Of a stretch of 11,791 nt of DNA, positions 1-7,834 are shown piece after piece. The position numbers and the translations under genes are program-made. Positions within the stretch are counted from its first letter, which is position 1; each line of letters starts with the position of its first letter. The DNA is from CAYNFH01 sp964396385 (lineage in GTDB: Bacteria > Armatimonadota > Chthonomonadetes > Chthonomonadales > CAJBBX01): NCBI GenBank assembly GCA_964396385.1, contig CAYNFH010000201.1, positions 1 to 11,791 on the forward strand, read 5' to 3'. The notes beneath the pieces were generated by a model. The model had not been told where the DNA came from, ran no database searches, and was given only the letters and a program-made list of their open reading frames with translations.

Positions 1-47
1 GCCGTGTGGGGCCCCCCGTGGGGGGTGTGCGGGCCCCGACTGCGGGG

Positions 48-73
48 GGGCGCCCACACAGGGCCGCCCCCAC
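48..73 (-). repeat. REP element, copy downstream of the transposase
   Basis: Read on the minus strand this is GTGG followed by a GC-rich imperfect palindrome around the loop CTGTGT. It matches the REP copies at 513-538 and 845-870 except for a few bases, including GTGG in place of the GTAG tetranucleotide. It lies about 170 bases past the stop of the RAYT gene. Together with the upstream copy in the same orientation it brackets the gene, as expected for a RAYT with its REP substrate. A more degenerate GTAGGGGC-containing relative may exist at 142-161 (minus strand). Confidence 0.7.
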
Positions 74-244
74 GATATTCTCACTTGTAATCGTTGCGTA
101 AAGGGCTATACCACGAACGGTGCGCACCCGCGGCCGGACGGGCGCCCCTGTATGCCCCTACGCGAATCGTCCCGGTGACGTAAGGGGGGCAGCAACTGTC
201 ACGGCCCGTGGCCTCCTGTTCGGCGACAGTACAGAGGACCGCCC

Positions 245-823
245 CTAGGGGATCAAGTTATCCGGATGATTATGGTCTTCTGTCCAGCGGGCCGGGTTAA
301 GGGCGATGTACTCGCGGGCGCGTTGCAACTCTTCTTCGTCGCGGATGATGTGCTCGTAGTAATCCCGCTGCCACAGGCGGCCAGGGAATCGGGGCCAGTT
401 CAGCTCCTTCACGCCGTCGATGTAGGCGTTGGTCGTTTGCGCCTTGTACCACCCCACGACGTCCCCGACAGTGGCTCGCAGGCCGTTGCCCGGGTGAGAG
501 TCCGATGATCCCGTAGGGGCGGCCCTGTGTGGCCGCCCGCCGGCGTCCCAATCCTCAATCAGAAGCAGGATTCCGTGCACGTGGTTCGGCATGACGACGC
601 GTTCGTCGAGCTGGAGATGCGGGTACTTGTGAGGCAGTTCTCGCCACCAGGAATCGGCCATATCCCCGGCTGGACTCCTGTGGACTTCTGCGCCGACGAC
701 CTCACCGAGGATGCATGCCCGCGTTTCGATGCAGATAGTTACGAAGTATGCGCCCGGCTGGGAGTAGTCGTAGTTGCGAAGTCTGATGGAGCGACGACTG
801 GAAAGATCCGAGGGACTGGTCAT
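245..823 (-). CDS. REP-associated tyrosine transposase (RAYT, Y1 HUH family)
   Basis: This encodes a 192-aa single-strand DNA nuclease/transposase of the IS200-like Y1 superfamily, the branch that acts on REP elements. Visible features are the N-terminal strand GAYFVTICIETR (res 24-35), the HUH motif in MPNHVHGI (His81, His83), the block WQRDYYEHIIR (151-161) and REYIALNPARW (170-180). Aligned by eye with E. coli YafM/TnpA-REP, the catalytic tyrosine should be Tyr172. HUH and Tyr are about 91 residues apart, against roughly 54 in E. coli. Much of the excess is a loop (about 93-115) in which GGRPHRAAPTG is the direct translation of a REP copy. An ATG at 823 was chosen over the longer upstream frame because the extra 46 residues translate the flanking REP and spacer. 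No Shine-Dalgarno is visible. Stop TAG lies in the palindrome cccctagggg. The gene looks intact. Confidence 0.88.
   Translation of the reverse strand: MTSPSDLSSRRSIRLRNYDYSQPGAYFVTICIETRACILGEVVGAEVHRSPAGDMADSWWRELPHKYPHLQLDERVVMPNHVHGILLLIEDWDAGGRPHRAAPTGSSDSHPGNGLRATVGDVVGWYKAQTTNAYIDGVKELNWPRFPGRLWQRDYYEHIIRDEEELQRAREYIALNPARWTEDHNHPDNLIP
513..538 (+). repeat. REP element inside the RAYT reading frame
   Basis: On the plus strand the element is GTAG, then an 8-bp perfect stem GGGCGGCC/GGCCGCCC around the loop CTGTGT. The GTAG tetranucleotide plus hairpin is the standard layout of REPs recognised by RAYTs. It lies within the transposase gene, opposite in orientation to the two flanking copies, and keeps the reading frame open, adding about GGRPHRAAPTG to the protein. 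Confidence 0.85.
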
Positions 824-844
824 GTTCGCGTATTCGCGTGGCGC

Positions 845-870
845 GGGCGGGCACACAGGGCCGCCCCTAC
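845..870 (-). repeat. REP element just upstream of the RAYT gene
   Basis: On the minus strand this reads GTAG, then GGGCGGCC, loop CTGTGT, and GCCCGCCC. It differs from the copy inside the transposase gene at one position. It ends 21 bases before the transposase ATG and sits between that gene and the end of the dehydrogenase gene. Confidence 0.85.
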
Positions 871-902
871 GTGTATGTCTCCTCCTGTCGCGACCAAGTG
901 CG

Positions 903-1784
903 TTACAGGTTCGCCAGCTTCTCCAGGACCGTAACCAGCGCCTGGGTGCCGAGGTCTCCATTGCCTTCGGCCTCTACTGCGGCGAACAACTGGTGGGCAA
1001 GCGCCGCGCCGGGCAGCGAGACGGAGAGCTCGGACGCCGCCTCCATCACCAGCCGCAGGTCCTTCTGCTGCAGCTTGACCATGAAGCCCGGCGCAAAGTC
1101 GTGCGTAGCCATCTTGGGTCCCAGCACCTGGATGACCCAGGAGCCGGCCGCGCCCGCGCCAACCGCCTCCACCATGGTGAGCGGGTCCAGCCCCGCCTTC
1201 CGCGCGAAAGCCACCGCCTCCGCGGCGGCCACCAGGTTGCTGACAATGGCAATCTGGTTGCACAGCTTGACCATCTGTCCCTGGCCGTTCCCACCGCAGT
1301 AGACCAGCTTCTTGCCCATCGCCTCGAACAGCGGCCGGCAGCGCTCGAATACCTCCTGTTTTCCGCCGCACATGATGGAGAGCGTGCCTTCGATAGCTCC
1401 CTTCTCACCCCCGGAAACGGGCGCGTCCAGCATCTCCACGCCCCGCCGGCCCAGCTCCGAGGCTATCTCGCACGTCACCCGCGGCGAGATGGTGCTCATG
1501 TCGATTACCACCGCGCCCGGGCGGATCGATTCCGCGATGCCTCCCTCGCCGAGGATAACCTGGCGCACGTCCGGCGTGTCGGAGACGATGGTGATGACCA
1601 CATCGGCGCCGTCCGCCGCCTCCCGCGGCGAACCGGCGAGGACCGCTCCGTCCTGGGCGAGCTCCTCCGCGCGGGCGCGGGTGCGGTTGTAGGCGCGCAC
1701 ACGGAATCCGTGGCGCAGCAGATTGCGGGCCATGGGCAAGCCCATGGTGCCGGTGCCGATAAACCCTACGGTCTGGTCTGGCAT
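903..1784 (-). CDS. NAD(P)-dependent beta-hydroxyacid dehydrogenase (3-hydroxyisobutyrate / tartronate-semialdehyde reductase family)
   Basis: This 293-aa cytoplasmic enzyme has the usual length for the family. It has an N-terminal Rossmann fold with GFIGTGTMGLPMARNLL (Gly10, Gly12, Gly15), the substrate-binding motif DAPVSGGEKGA (120-130), the catalytic-lysine segment GQGQMVKLCNQ (Lys173) and the C-terminal KLQQKDLRLVMEAA signature (237-250). The family reversibly oxidises beta-hydroxyacids such as 3-hydroxyisobutyrate or D-glycerate/tartronate semialdehyde; sequence by eye does not settle which. The ATG at 1784 is preceded by AAGGAG five bases away; the longer upstream frame is rejected because it translates repeat sequence. 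A TAGAAT at 1813-1818 (minus) could be a -10 box but has no matching -35. It appears monocistronic: the convergent or divergent neighbours are a transposase and a gene-poor region. Confidence 0.9.
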   Translation of the reverse strand: MPDQTVGFIGTGTMGLPMARNLLRHGFRVRAYNRTRARAEELAQDGAVLAGSPREAADGADVVITIVSDTPDVRQVILGEGGIAESIRPGAVVIDMSTISPRVTCEIASELGRRGVEMLDAPVSGGEKGAIEGTLSIMCGGKQEVFERCRPLFEAMGKKLVYCGGNGQGQMVKLCNQIAIVSNLVAAAEAVAFARKAGLDPLTMVEAVGAGAAGSWVIQVLGPKMATHDFAPGFMVKLQQKDLRLVMEAASELSVSLPGAALAHQLFAAVEAEGNGDLGTQALVTVLEKLANL

Positions 1785-1824
1785 TCTCGCTCCTTGTGGT
1801 GGGGTTGGATGCATTCTACCTCTA

Positions 1825-1908
1825 GGTGAGAGGTGAGAGGTGAGAGCCGGATCCGGATTCCGGCTCATCATCCGCAACCTGTCCGCTGTAACCTGTCACC
1901 TGAATCTT
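1825..1908. repeat. Composite heptamer repeat with CCGGATTCCGG core
   Basis: Three tandem GGTGAGA units (1825-1845) are followed by an imperfect palindrome with 8-bp arms GAGCCGGA/TCCGGCTC (1844-1866). About four heptamers of the GTAACCT type follow (1874-1901), with a decayed unit after them. The two-block-plus-core layout recurs elsewhere in this window. It lies in the leader region of the dehydrogenase gene. Confidence 0.75.
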
Positions 1909-1984
1909 TTTCCGCCGTCACTGTCACGACACTTGGGGCGGGGCGTTCTGGTAGGGTGGCATCGAAAATGAAGGATTGAATGAA

Positions 1985-2224
1985 ATGTCTGGAGCCGACA
2001 AGCGGGGAATACCAATTTGCCTGATGACTCTGCGGGAGCGGAGCTTCGCTCGGACCGTGGAGGAGATCCTTCAGGACGGCTGCTGGTGGCTCGCTGCGCG
2101 CTCCGGGAAGTACGCGGTCAAGCAGGTCCTGATGGTGGACGCCGGACCGGAAGAGACGCGGCGAGACGAGTTTCGACTTTCGATGTTCGACTTTCAGATT
2201 TCCGATAGACGAGAGGGCGCATGA
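1985..2224 (+). CDS. Possible small protein of unknown function (79 aa)
   Basis: I do not recognise this protein. The frame runs from an ATG at 1985, preceded by AAGGAT eight bases upstream, to a TGA at 2222-2224. The first ~60 codons have a high-GC third position like the neighbouring real genes, and the product is mixed alpha/beta in character with no signal peptide or membrane segment. The last ~18 residues (about RRDEFRLSMFDFQISDR) are encoded by five tandem heptamers, so the true end may have been replaced or extended by the repeat. The opposite strand also has an open frame (1868-2359) that looks less protein-like. If real, the gene would be the only one able to feed transcription into the folded region and terminator downstream. 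Confidence 0.35.
   Translation: MSGADKRGIPICLMTLRERSFARTVEEILQDGCWWLAARSGKYAVKQVLMVDAGPEETRRDEFRLSMFDFQISDRREGA
2171..2205. repeat. Heptamer array (five units)
   Basis: Five consecutive heptamers related to TTTCGAC: tttcgac, tttcgat, gttcgac, tttcaga, tttccga. The AT-richer composition differs from the surrounding sequence. It overlaps the end of the possible 79-aa ORF. Confidence 0.7.
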
Positions 2225-2262
2225 TTCCGTCCCAAGGGGCGGTTGACATAGGGCGCGGCCGG

Positions 2263-2421
2263 CAGTCCGCGGGGGCCGTGTCTCGCAAGATGTCGCGGAC
2301 TGGACAATCGGTTTAGGGTGTGGAGATCGCCTAGAGCGTCGGCTTGGGCGCTGACGCATCGCTCACGGCGATCTTCACAAGACGGGGAGCGTGAGGCGGA
2401 ACACGCTCCCCGTTCTTATTT
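2263..2421 (+). ncRNA. Candidate structured RNA ending in a terminator
   Basis: Three consecutive helices can be drawn on the plus strand. Helix 1 pairs CAGTCCGCG (2263-2271) with CGCGGACTG (2294-2302), 9 bp with a 22-nt apical region. Helix 2 pairs 2319-2331 with 2367-2379, 13 bp with a single G-U, and has inner pairing options GAGCG/CGCTC or GCGTC/GACGC. Helix 3 is the 12-bp terminator stem at 2382-2413. The region has no convincing ORF. I could not match it to tmRNA, RNase P RNA, SRP RNA, 6S RNA or a riboswitch that I know. A TTGACA at 2243-2248 precedes it, but no good -10 follows at the right distance. It could be a free-standing small RNA, a leader, or a structured 3' UTR of the 79-aa ORF. 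Confidence 0.45.
2382..2421 (+). terminator. Rho-independent terminator
   Basis: A 12-bp perfect stem ACGGGGAGCGTG/CACGCTCCCCGT (2382-2393 with 2402-2413) encloses the 8-nt loop aggcggaa and is followed by the T-rich tail ttcttattt. This is the best intrinsic terminator in the window. It implies a plus-strand transcript arriving from the left, although no confident gene is annotated there. Confidence 0.75.
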
Positions 2422-2645
2422 CAACCTTCAACCAACCCATGAAGGAATCTGTGCGGCCAGTGTCACAATGCGTTTTTGGACGCCTGGCCGGTAACGGTCC
2501 GGCGGCCGTCGGGTGGCTCGCTCCGTGGTTTGCTGCTGTCCCTGTTCGGTGGCGGACCGTGGCCGGTGTTCCCCAACGTGGCAGGAACGCCGCGACGCGT
2601 TCGTCCCGCAGGGCGGCCCACTCACAATATGCCCGTTATAGATAG
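2422..2645. other. Intergenic stretch, no assignable gene
   Basis: Short open frames exist on both strands (84 and 66 aa on plus, 65 aa on minus), but none has a clear start signal or a recognisable motif. One possible long-range helix pairs ACGGTCCG (near 2492) with CGGACCGT (near 2555). Together with 1785-2262 and the candidate RNA this makes about 900 bases without a confident gene. Confidence 0.5.
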
Positions 2646-2677
2646 TTCAGGCCCTCCCGGTTGCGGGAGGGCCTGAA
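2646..2677 (-). terminator. Perfect 14-bp hairpin ending the mnmG-murQ operon
   Basis: TTCAGGCCCTCCCG (2646-2659) is a perfect inverted repeat of 2664-2677 around a 4-nt loop. It lies 3 bases beyond the stop of the membrane-protein gene, the right place for an operon terminator. The sequence after it on the minus strand is ctatctata, not a true U tract, so termination may be partial, or the hairpin may mainly protect the mRNA 3' end. Confidence 0.65.
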
Positions 2678-2680
2678 TGG

Positions 2681-3325
2681 CTACTGGGACTCCAGCCGCA
2701 GCGCGCGGCGCCAGACAATCTCGTCCTGCGCCCTCCTAACCCCGTCTCCCAATCCCGCGTACGCGGGCAGCAGTTTCAGCAGCAGAATCTGGTCCGGCGC
2801 GGCAAAGGGGCTGAGGTCCATGTGCGCGACTTCATGCGGTCCGGCCACTTCGATGCTCTGGGTCCGGGGCCTCCAATGCAGCACCATCCAGCGGACGTCG
2901 CGGAGCGGGATGGTGACGTGGTCATCCCCGGCTCTATAGGCGATCTCCGTGTGCGAAAGCCTCAACTCCGTGCGCAGGGACTCGTACGCGAATCCCGCGA
3001 TGGCCCCGGAGACGGCGAGACCTAGAAATACCAGGCTGCCGTAGAAGACCTTCGCGGCCCGCCCCATGGGCGGGCCCACGTCATCTCCGGGGAGCCACAC
3101 GAGCGCCGCCACGGCGAGCGCCAGCAGCAGCGTGACCAGCACCAGGAAGGTGTAGAGCAGGATGACAGAGCGGCCGGGCTGCACTACCAGCGTCTCGGCG
3201 GGTGTGCCTGCGGCGACGATCTGGTGCGCATGCGAGAACCGCGCGAGGTCTATGAGAAACCACGCCAGGAGGGCCACGAGGCAGACAAAGATTAATCGCG
3301 CCACACGGCGAGTCGCTGCAGTCAT
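2681..3325 (-). CDS. Membrane protein, three TM segments plus soluble C-terminal domain
   Basis: I do not recognise a named family for this 214-aa protein. It has three hydrophobic segments at about residues 8-29, 53-79 and 90-115, with a ~25-residue loop between the first two. A ~95-residue polar domain follows (about 118-214) of alternating strand pattern (TELRLSHTEIAYRAGDDHVT, then RDVRWMVLHWRPRTQSIEV), reminiscent of bacterial PH-like domains on membrane proteins; that assignment is inference. Its ATG overlaps the murQ stop (ATGA), so it is almost certainly translationally coupled to murQ as the last gene of the mnmG-murQ operon. A perfect hairpin follows its stop. Placement after an amino-sugar recycling enzyme is suggestive but does not define a role. 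Confidence 0.8.
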   Translation of the reverse strand: MTAATRRVARLIFVCLVALLAWFLIDLARFSHAHQIVAAGTPAETLVVQPGRSVILLYTFLVLVTLLLALAVAALVWLPGDDVGPPMGRAAKVFYGSLVFLGLAVSGAIAGFAYESLRTELRLSHTEIAYRAGDDHVTIPLRDVRWMVLHWRPRTQSIEVAGPHEVAHMDLSPFAAPDQILLLKLLPAYAGLGDGVRRAQDEIVWRRALRLESQ

Positions 3326-4359
3326 TGCTCGGTTGAGGGTGCGGGAGTCGTGAGTCGTGAGTCGTGAGTCGTGAGACCGGATTCTGGACTTCGGACTTCG
3401 GACTTCGGACCGCCGCTTGTAGATGCCTGCTGCCGCCCGCCTAGCGCCTGTTCCTCGCCCAGGGCGCGGCGGACGAAGCCGTTTGACTCCTGGAGACGCC
3501 GTGTGGCCTCCTCCGCGTCCACGCCCAGGCGCGCCATGAGGATGGCGGTCTTGGCGTGCCAGTTCGCCGATTCAAGCGCCTCGGCCGCCCGCTCGGGCGA
3601 GACACCGGCAGCCTCCATCACTATGCGAGTAGCGCGGTCGCGGAGCTTCGCATTTGTGGCCGCGACATCCACCATCAGGTTGCCATACGTCTTGCCCAGC
3701 CGTACCATGGCGCCGGTCGAGAGTAGGTTGAGCACCAGTTTCTGCGCGGTCCCCGCTTTGAGACGGGTCGAGCCCGTGAGCGGTTCCGGGCCCGTGACGG
3801 CCGCGATGGTGAGGTCCGCGTGCGCCTCCATCTCTGCGGGCCGCGTATTCACCACCGCGATGGCGTATGCGCCCGTCTGGCGGGCCGCCTCCAGCGCGCC
3901 GATGACATAGGGTGTCCGGCCGCTGGCCGCGATACCCACCACCACGTCCCTTGCGGTCACCCCTGCTCTGAGCAGGTCCGCCGCGCCCGTCCGCGGCTCA
4001 TCTTCCGCCCCCTCGATGGAGCTGCGGAGCGCGGTGTCCCCGCCCGCGATGATGCCCTGCACCATGCCGGGCTCCACGCCGAAAGTGGGCGGGCACTCGC
4101 TCGCGTCCAGCACCCCGAGCCGCCCGCTGGTCCCCGCGCCGACGTAGATGAGCCGGCCTCCGCCCGACAGCCTCTCGGAGATGACCTCGATGGCCGTCCC
4201 AATGTCCGGGAGCGCCTCCTCCACCGCCTCCGCCACCCGGTAATTCTCGGCGTGGAGTACGCGCGCAAGCTCCGCAGGCGAAAGGAGGTCCATCTCCGCG
4301 GTGCGTGGGTTCCGCGCCTCGGTCTGCAGATGGCCTGTTGTGACGTGGGGCGAAGACAC
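3322..4359 (-). CDS. murQ: N-acetylmuramic acid 6-phosphate etherase
   Basis: MurQ cleaves the lactyl ether of MurNAc-6-phosphate to give GlcNAc-6-phosphate and D-lactate, in cytoplasmic peptidoglycan recycling. The 345-aa protein carries the SIS-domain signature GGRLIYVGAGTSGRLGVLDA, ECPPTFGVEPG, the EGAEDE glutamates, VVVGIAASGRTPYVIGALE, RLKAGTAQKLVLNLLSTGAM and GNLMVDVAATN, all as in E. coli MurQ, including the two active-site glutamate regions. The GTG start at 4359 is supported by the conserved TEARNP motif at residues 13-18, upstream of the first internal ATG, and by GGAG nine bases before it. E. coli MurQ is ~298 aa; the surplus here is a ~40-residue tail after RRALGEE. Its last part (EVRSPESG, then LTTHDSRLTT) is translated from the heptamer repeat. 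It begins 6 bases after mnmG and overlaps the next gene by 4 bases. Confidence 0.95.
   Translation of the reverse strand: MSSPHVTTGHLQTEARNPRTAEMDLLSPAELARVLHAENYRVAEAVEEALPDIGTAIEVISERLSGGGRLIYVGAGTSGRLGVLDASECPPTFGVEPGMVQGIIAGGDTALRSSIEGAEDEPRTGAADLLRAGVTARDVVVGIAASGRTPYVIGALEAARQTGAYAIAVVNTRPAEMEAHADLTIAAVTGPEPLTGSTRLKAGTAQKLVLNLLSTGAMVRLGKTYGNLMVDVAATNAKLRDRATRIVMEAAGVSPERAAEALESANWHAKTAILMARLGVDAEEATRRLQESNGFVRRALGEEQALGGRQQASTSGGPKSEVRSPESGLTTHDSRLTTPAPSTEQ
3345..3407. repeat. Composite heptamer repeat (GAGTCGT x4, core, GACTTCG x3)
   Basis: Four exact GAGTCGT units (3345-3372) are followed by a core containing GACCGGATTCTG (3375-3386) and three exact GACTTCG units (3387-3407). The element lies inside the 3' end of murQ and encodes the C-terminal tail of that protein. 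Confidence 0.9.
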
Positions 4360-4365
4360 GCGAGG

Positions 4366-6459
<2,094 letters not shown>

Positions 6460-6466
6460 GGCCGAT

Positions 6467-6475
6467 ATTATAACA
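6467..6475 (-). promoter_or_regulatory. Extended -10 promoter of mnmG, predicted leaderless start
   Basis: On the minus strand TGTTATAAT gives an extended -10 (TG-n-TATAAT). Only seven bases (atcggcc) separate the box from the mnmG ATG, so transcription would begin at the A of ATG or one base before it. No convincing -35 is present 17-18 bases upstream, which is normal for extended -10 promoters. No Shine-Dalgarno precedes the ATG. Confidence 0.6.
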
Positions 6476-6543
6476 TTGGGGACGTGGGACAGGGGGCTTC
6501 CGATACGATACGGTCTAGTGGGTTGGCGGCTAGTTACAGCAAA

Positions 6544-6567
6544 GGGCTGGAACTCAAGTTCCAGCCC
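6544..6567 (-). terminator. Hairpin after tRNA-Pro
   Basis: GGGCTGGAACT (6544-6554) and its perfect complement (6557-6567) form a hairpin; with a realistic loop it is 9 bp of stem and 6 nt of loop. On the minus strand it is followed by tttgctgt. It sits 26 bases past the tRNA 3' end, and probably terminates or defines the end of the tRNA transcript before the mnmG promoter. Confidence 0.6.
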
Positions 6568-6593
6568 GTGTAAGGAAAACATCGAATTCTGAA

Positions 6594-6667
6594 TCGGGGT
6601 GGCCGGATTTGAACCGGCGACCTTACGGTCCCGAACCGTACGCTCTACCAAGCTGAGCCACACCCCG
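6594..6667 (-). tRNA. tRNA-Pro (anticodon CGG)
   Basis: A 74-nt cloverleaf reads on the minus strand: acceptor CGGGGTG/CACCCCG with discriminator A, D arm with GCTCAGCTTGGTAGAGC, anticodon stem TACGG/CCGTA around the loop TTCGGGA (anticodon CGG, G37), variable AGGTC, and T arm GCCGG-TTCAAAT-CCGGC. CCA is not encoded; the bases after the discriminator are TTC. It decodes CCG, expected to be a common proline codon at this GC content. It has its own promoter 16 bases upstream. Confidence 0.97.
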
Positions 6668-6683
6668 GAGTACAGCAACGGTA

Positions 6684-6713
6684 AGTATAGAGGAAAGTAG
6701 CCGGACGTGTCAA
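6684..6713 (-). promoter_or_regulatory. Sigma-70-type promoter of tRNA-Pro
   Basis: On the minus strand TTGACA (6708-6713), an 18-bp spacer and TATACT (6684-6689) form a near-consensus promoter. The -10 box ends 16 bases before the tRNA 5' end, which predicts a short 5' leader for RNase P removal. Confidence 0.85.
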
Positions 6714-6759
6714 GGTCCCGACAAGCCGCCAAAGTGCTCAACATGTGGGGCCTGTTTAC

Positions 6760-6783
6760 AATTTGAGATCGCGATCTCAAATT
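6760..6783. promoter_or_regulatory. Perfect 24-bp palindrome, probable operator
   Basis: The half-site is AATTTGAGATCG, repeated as its exact complement with no spacer. It lies about 47 bases upstream of the tRNA-Pro -35 box. The element CGCGAATTTGAGA (minus strand, 6775-6787) recurs exactly at 7030-7042 on the plus strand, within the 17-bp palindrome region. Dyads of this size and composition are typical of dimeric repressors, but no regulator gene is present here. Confidence 0.6.
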
Positions 6784-6938
6784 CGCGCTCTCAGACCTTA
6801 CCATCCGGCCGTCAACTCCTGCAGCGCGATTTCAGGTAGCCGCGTGCGCGGCTGGGTACGGTATACACGGGAGGGGGCTGCCCCAAATCCAACACCTTCC
6901 ACCGCCTAACACAAAGGTGGTGATGGTACCAAACAACC

Positions 6939-6966
6939 ACAATGTGAGTGAATTCACTCACATTGT
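6939..6966. promoter_or_regulatory. Perfect 28-bp palindrome, probable operator
   Basis: The half-site is ACAATGTGAGTGAA, followed directly by its complement. The centre TGAGTGAATTCACTCA resembles operators of TetR-family fatty-acid regulators such as Bacillus FadR (TGAATGA-type repeats); this likeness is from memory. Outer GGTACC/GGTACG sequences (about 6925 and 6970) add imperfect symmetry. A TACAAT on the minus strand overlaps the right arm, so the dyad could cover a promoter. Confidence 0.6.
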
Positions 6967-7036
6967 AACGGTACGCAATCAGAGCTCGACAGCGACGGAA
7001 GCTCCCAACTCCGCCCGCCGCCAGCGACCCGCGAAT

Positions 7037-7053
7037 TTGAGACAATGTCTCAA
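7037..7053. promoter_or_regulatory. 17-bp palindrome sharing a half-site with 6760-6783
   Basis: TTGAGACA-A-TGTCTCAA is an 8-1-8 dyad. Its left flank extends to CGCGAATTTGAGA, identical to the half-site of the 24-bp palindrome in inverted orientation about 250 bases away. GC-rich sequences GCCGCC (near 7016-7022) and GGCGGC (near 7062-7067) flank it symmetrically. The dyad is 154 bases upstream of the first secreted-protein gene. Confidence 0.55.
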
Positions 7054-7206
7054 CCGATCGGGGCGGCGGAGCACTGTCGGGCAAGGCCAGGCAACGCGGG
7101 AAACGGGGCGGGCCGAGTGCAGGTCCCGACACACCTGGCAAATGTACGGAGGGGCGCAAGCCGCCGAATATGGCATAAGGGGACGGATAGTGTTTGAGGA
7201 GGCTTC

Positions 7207-7749
7207 ATGCAGCCAACGATCTCCGTGCTCCTGGCCGCCCTGGTGATGCACCCCGGCGGCGTGCCGAACCACTGGATGCGCGCCACCATCGAGCAGGGCG
7301 GTTTCACCGTCCACATGCCGGGCGTCCCCACACTGGTCAAGACCCAGACCTTCCGCACGCCGCGCGGCAGGCTCCGCATGCACGTACTCTCTCTGCCGCT
7401 CGATGGCCGGTTCTTCAGCGTCTGCTACACCGATGCAAGCCGGGAGTACCACCTCGCGCCGCCGGAGCAGGTGTTCATGGATGCCCGCAGAGCCTTCCTG
7501 CACGTGTTGCCGGGACGCATACTCCGAGACGAGCGTGGGACGATTAACGGCCAGCGGCGCGAGGAGTTCCTGCTGGACCTCCATGGACGCGGCGTGGTAG
7601 AGGTACGCGTCATTGCGCGAAACGGCCGGGCGTACCTGTTGTGTGCCGGATGCCCCTACTCGCAGAATGACTTCAACGACATAGCGCGGTTCTTCAACTC
7701 GTTCACGTTTCTAAACGGCAATCACAGGAAAGTAGTCAGTAGCCGCTAG
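7207..7749 (+). CDS. Secreted/exported protein of unknown function, paralogue 1
   Basis: This 180-aa protein has a short hydrophobic N-terminus (MQPTISVLLAALVMHPGG) that may be a weak signal peptide. It then shows the pattern GGFTVHMPGVPTLVKTQTF, a middle VCYTD segment, INGQRREEFLLDL, VEVRVIARNGRAYLLCAG and a closing FNDIARFFNSFTF. The same order occurs in the next gene and in a large group of uncharacterised, probably PsbP/DUF1795-like proteins that I recall from Planctomycetota and similar phyla (start strand with PGxP, G-R/Y-P-x-x-x-F centre, final FFxSF helix). Function is unknown. GAGGAGG ends four bases before the ATG. The last residues KVVSSR and the TAG come from the downstream heptamer repeat. 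It is the first gene of a two-gene unit. Confidence 0.8.
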   Translation: MQPTISVLLAALVMHPGGVPNHWMRATIEQGGFTVHMPGVPTLVKTQTFRTPRGRLRMHVLSLPLDGRFFSVCYTDASREYHLAPPEQVFMDARRAFLHVLPGRILRDERGTINGQRREEFLLDLHGRGVVEVRVIARNGRAYLLCAGCPYSQNDFNDIARFFNSFTFLNGNHRKVVSSR

Positions 7750-7817
7750 CAGGTAGCCAGTAGAACTGCGCTGCGGCGATCGGGCCTACTGACTACTGGC
7801 TACTGACTACTGACTAC
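7731..7817. repeat. Inverted heptamer repeats between the paralogues
   Basis: Four TACTGAC-type heptamers (7787-7814) face related inverted sequence at 7731-7763. A perfect 14-bp pair AGTAGTCAGTAGCC (7731-7744) / 7798-7811 and an alternative 11-bp pair GTAGCCAGTAG (7753-7763) / 7793-7803 can form mutually exclusive hairpins. The left arm includes the end and stop codon of the upstream gene; the right arm ends five bases before the GAGGA ribosome-binding site of the next gene. Confidence 0.85.
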
Positions 7818-7834
7818 AGGCTGAGGATAAGCAC

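Larger units (their letters stand above)
6784..7206. other. Gene-free region between divergent units
   Basis: Apart from the palindromes listed separately, I see no gene here. A 115-aa minus frame (6812-7159) and a 109-aa plus frame (6917-7246) cross the palindromes and even share the peptide NVSEFTHIV because of the symmetry, so they are read-through of structure and not genes. No strong promoter for the rightward gene could be assigned; sequences such as gaatat and gatagt near 7166-7190 are only weak -10 candidates. Confidence 0.6.

Noticed and set aside
245..870. Complete IS200/IS605 insertion sequence
   Set aside because: There is no tnpB/iscB partner and the hairpins are REP-type with GTAG. 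The gene is a RAYT, usually a single-copy domesticated relative and not a typical IS.
774..1829. Open frame of 351 aa on the plus strand
   Set aside because: It is antisense to the dehydrogenase gene, begins in the REP region, and its product is Arg/His/Gly-rich without motifs. The minus frame carries every family motif.
2263..2421. Known RNA classes (tmRNA, RNase P, SRP, 6S) for the folded region
   Set aside because: None of the hallmark sequences of those RNAs could be seen, and the serial-helix layout does not match them. It was kept only as an unclassified candidate.
6460..6804. N-terminal extension of MnmG to 812 aa
   Set aside because: The extra codons translate through tRNA-Pro and its hairpin (VERTVRDRKVAGSNPATP is a typical tRNA read-through peptide) and lie upstream of the mnmG promoter.
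6812..7159. 115-aa minus-strand ORF in the palindrome region
   Set aside because: No start signal or homology features. Its central peptide is produced by the 28-bp palindrome and appears in the opposite strand's frame too.
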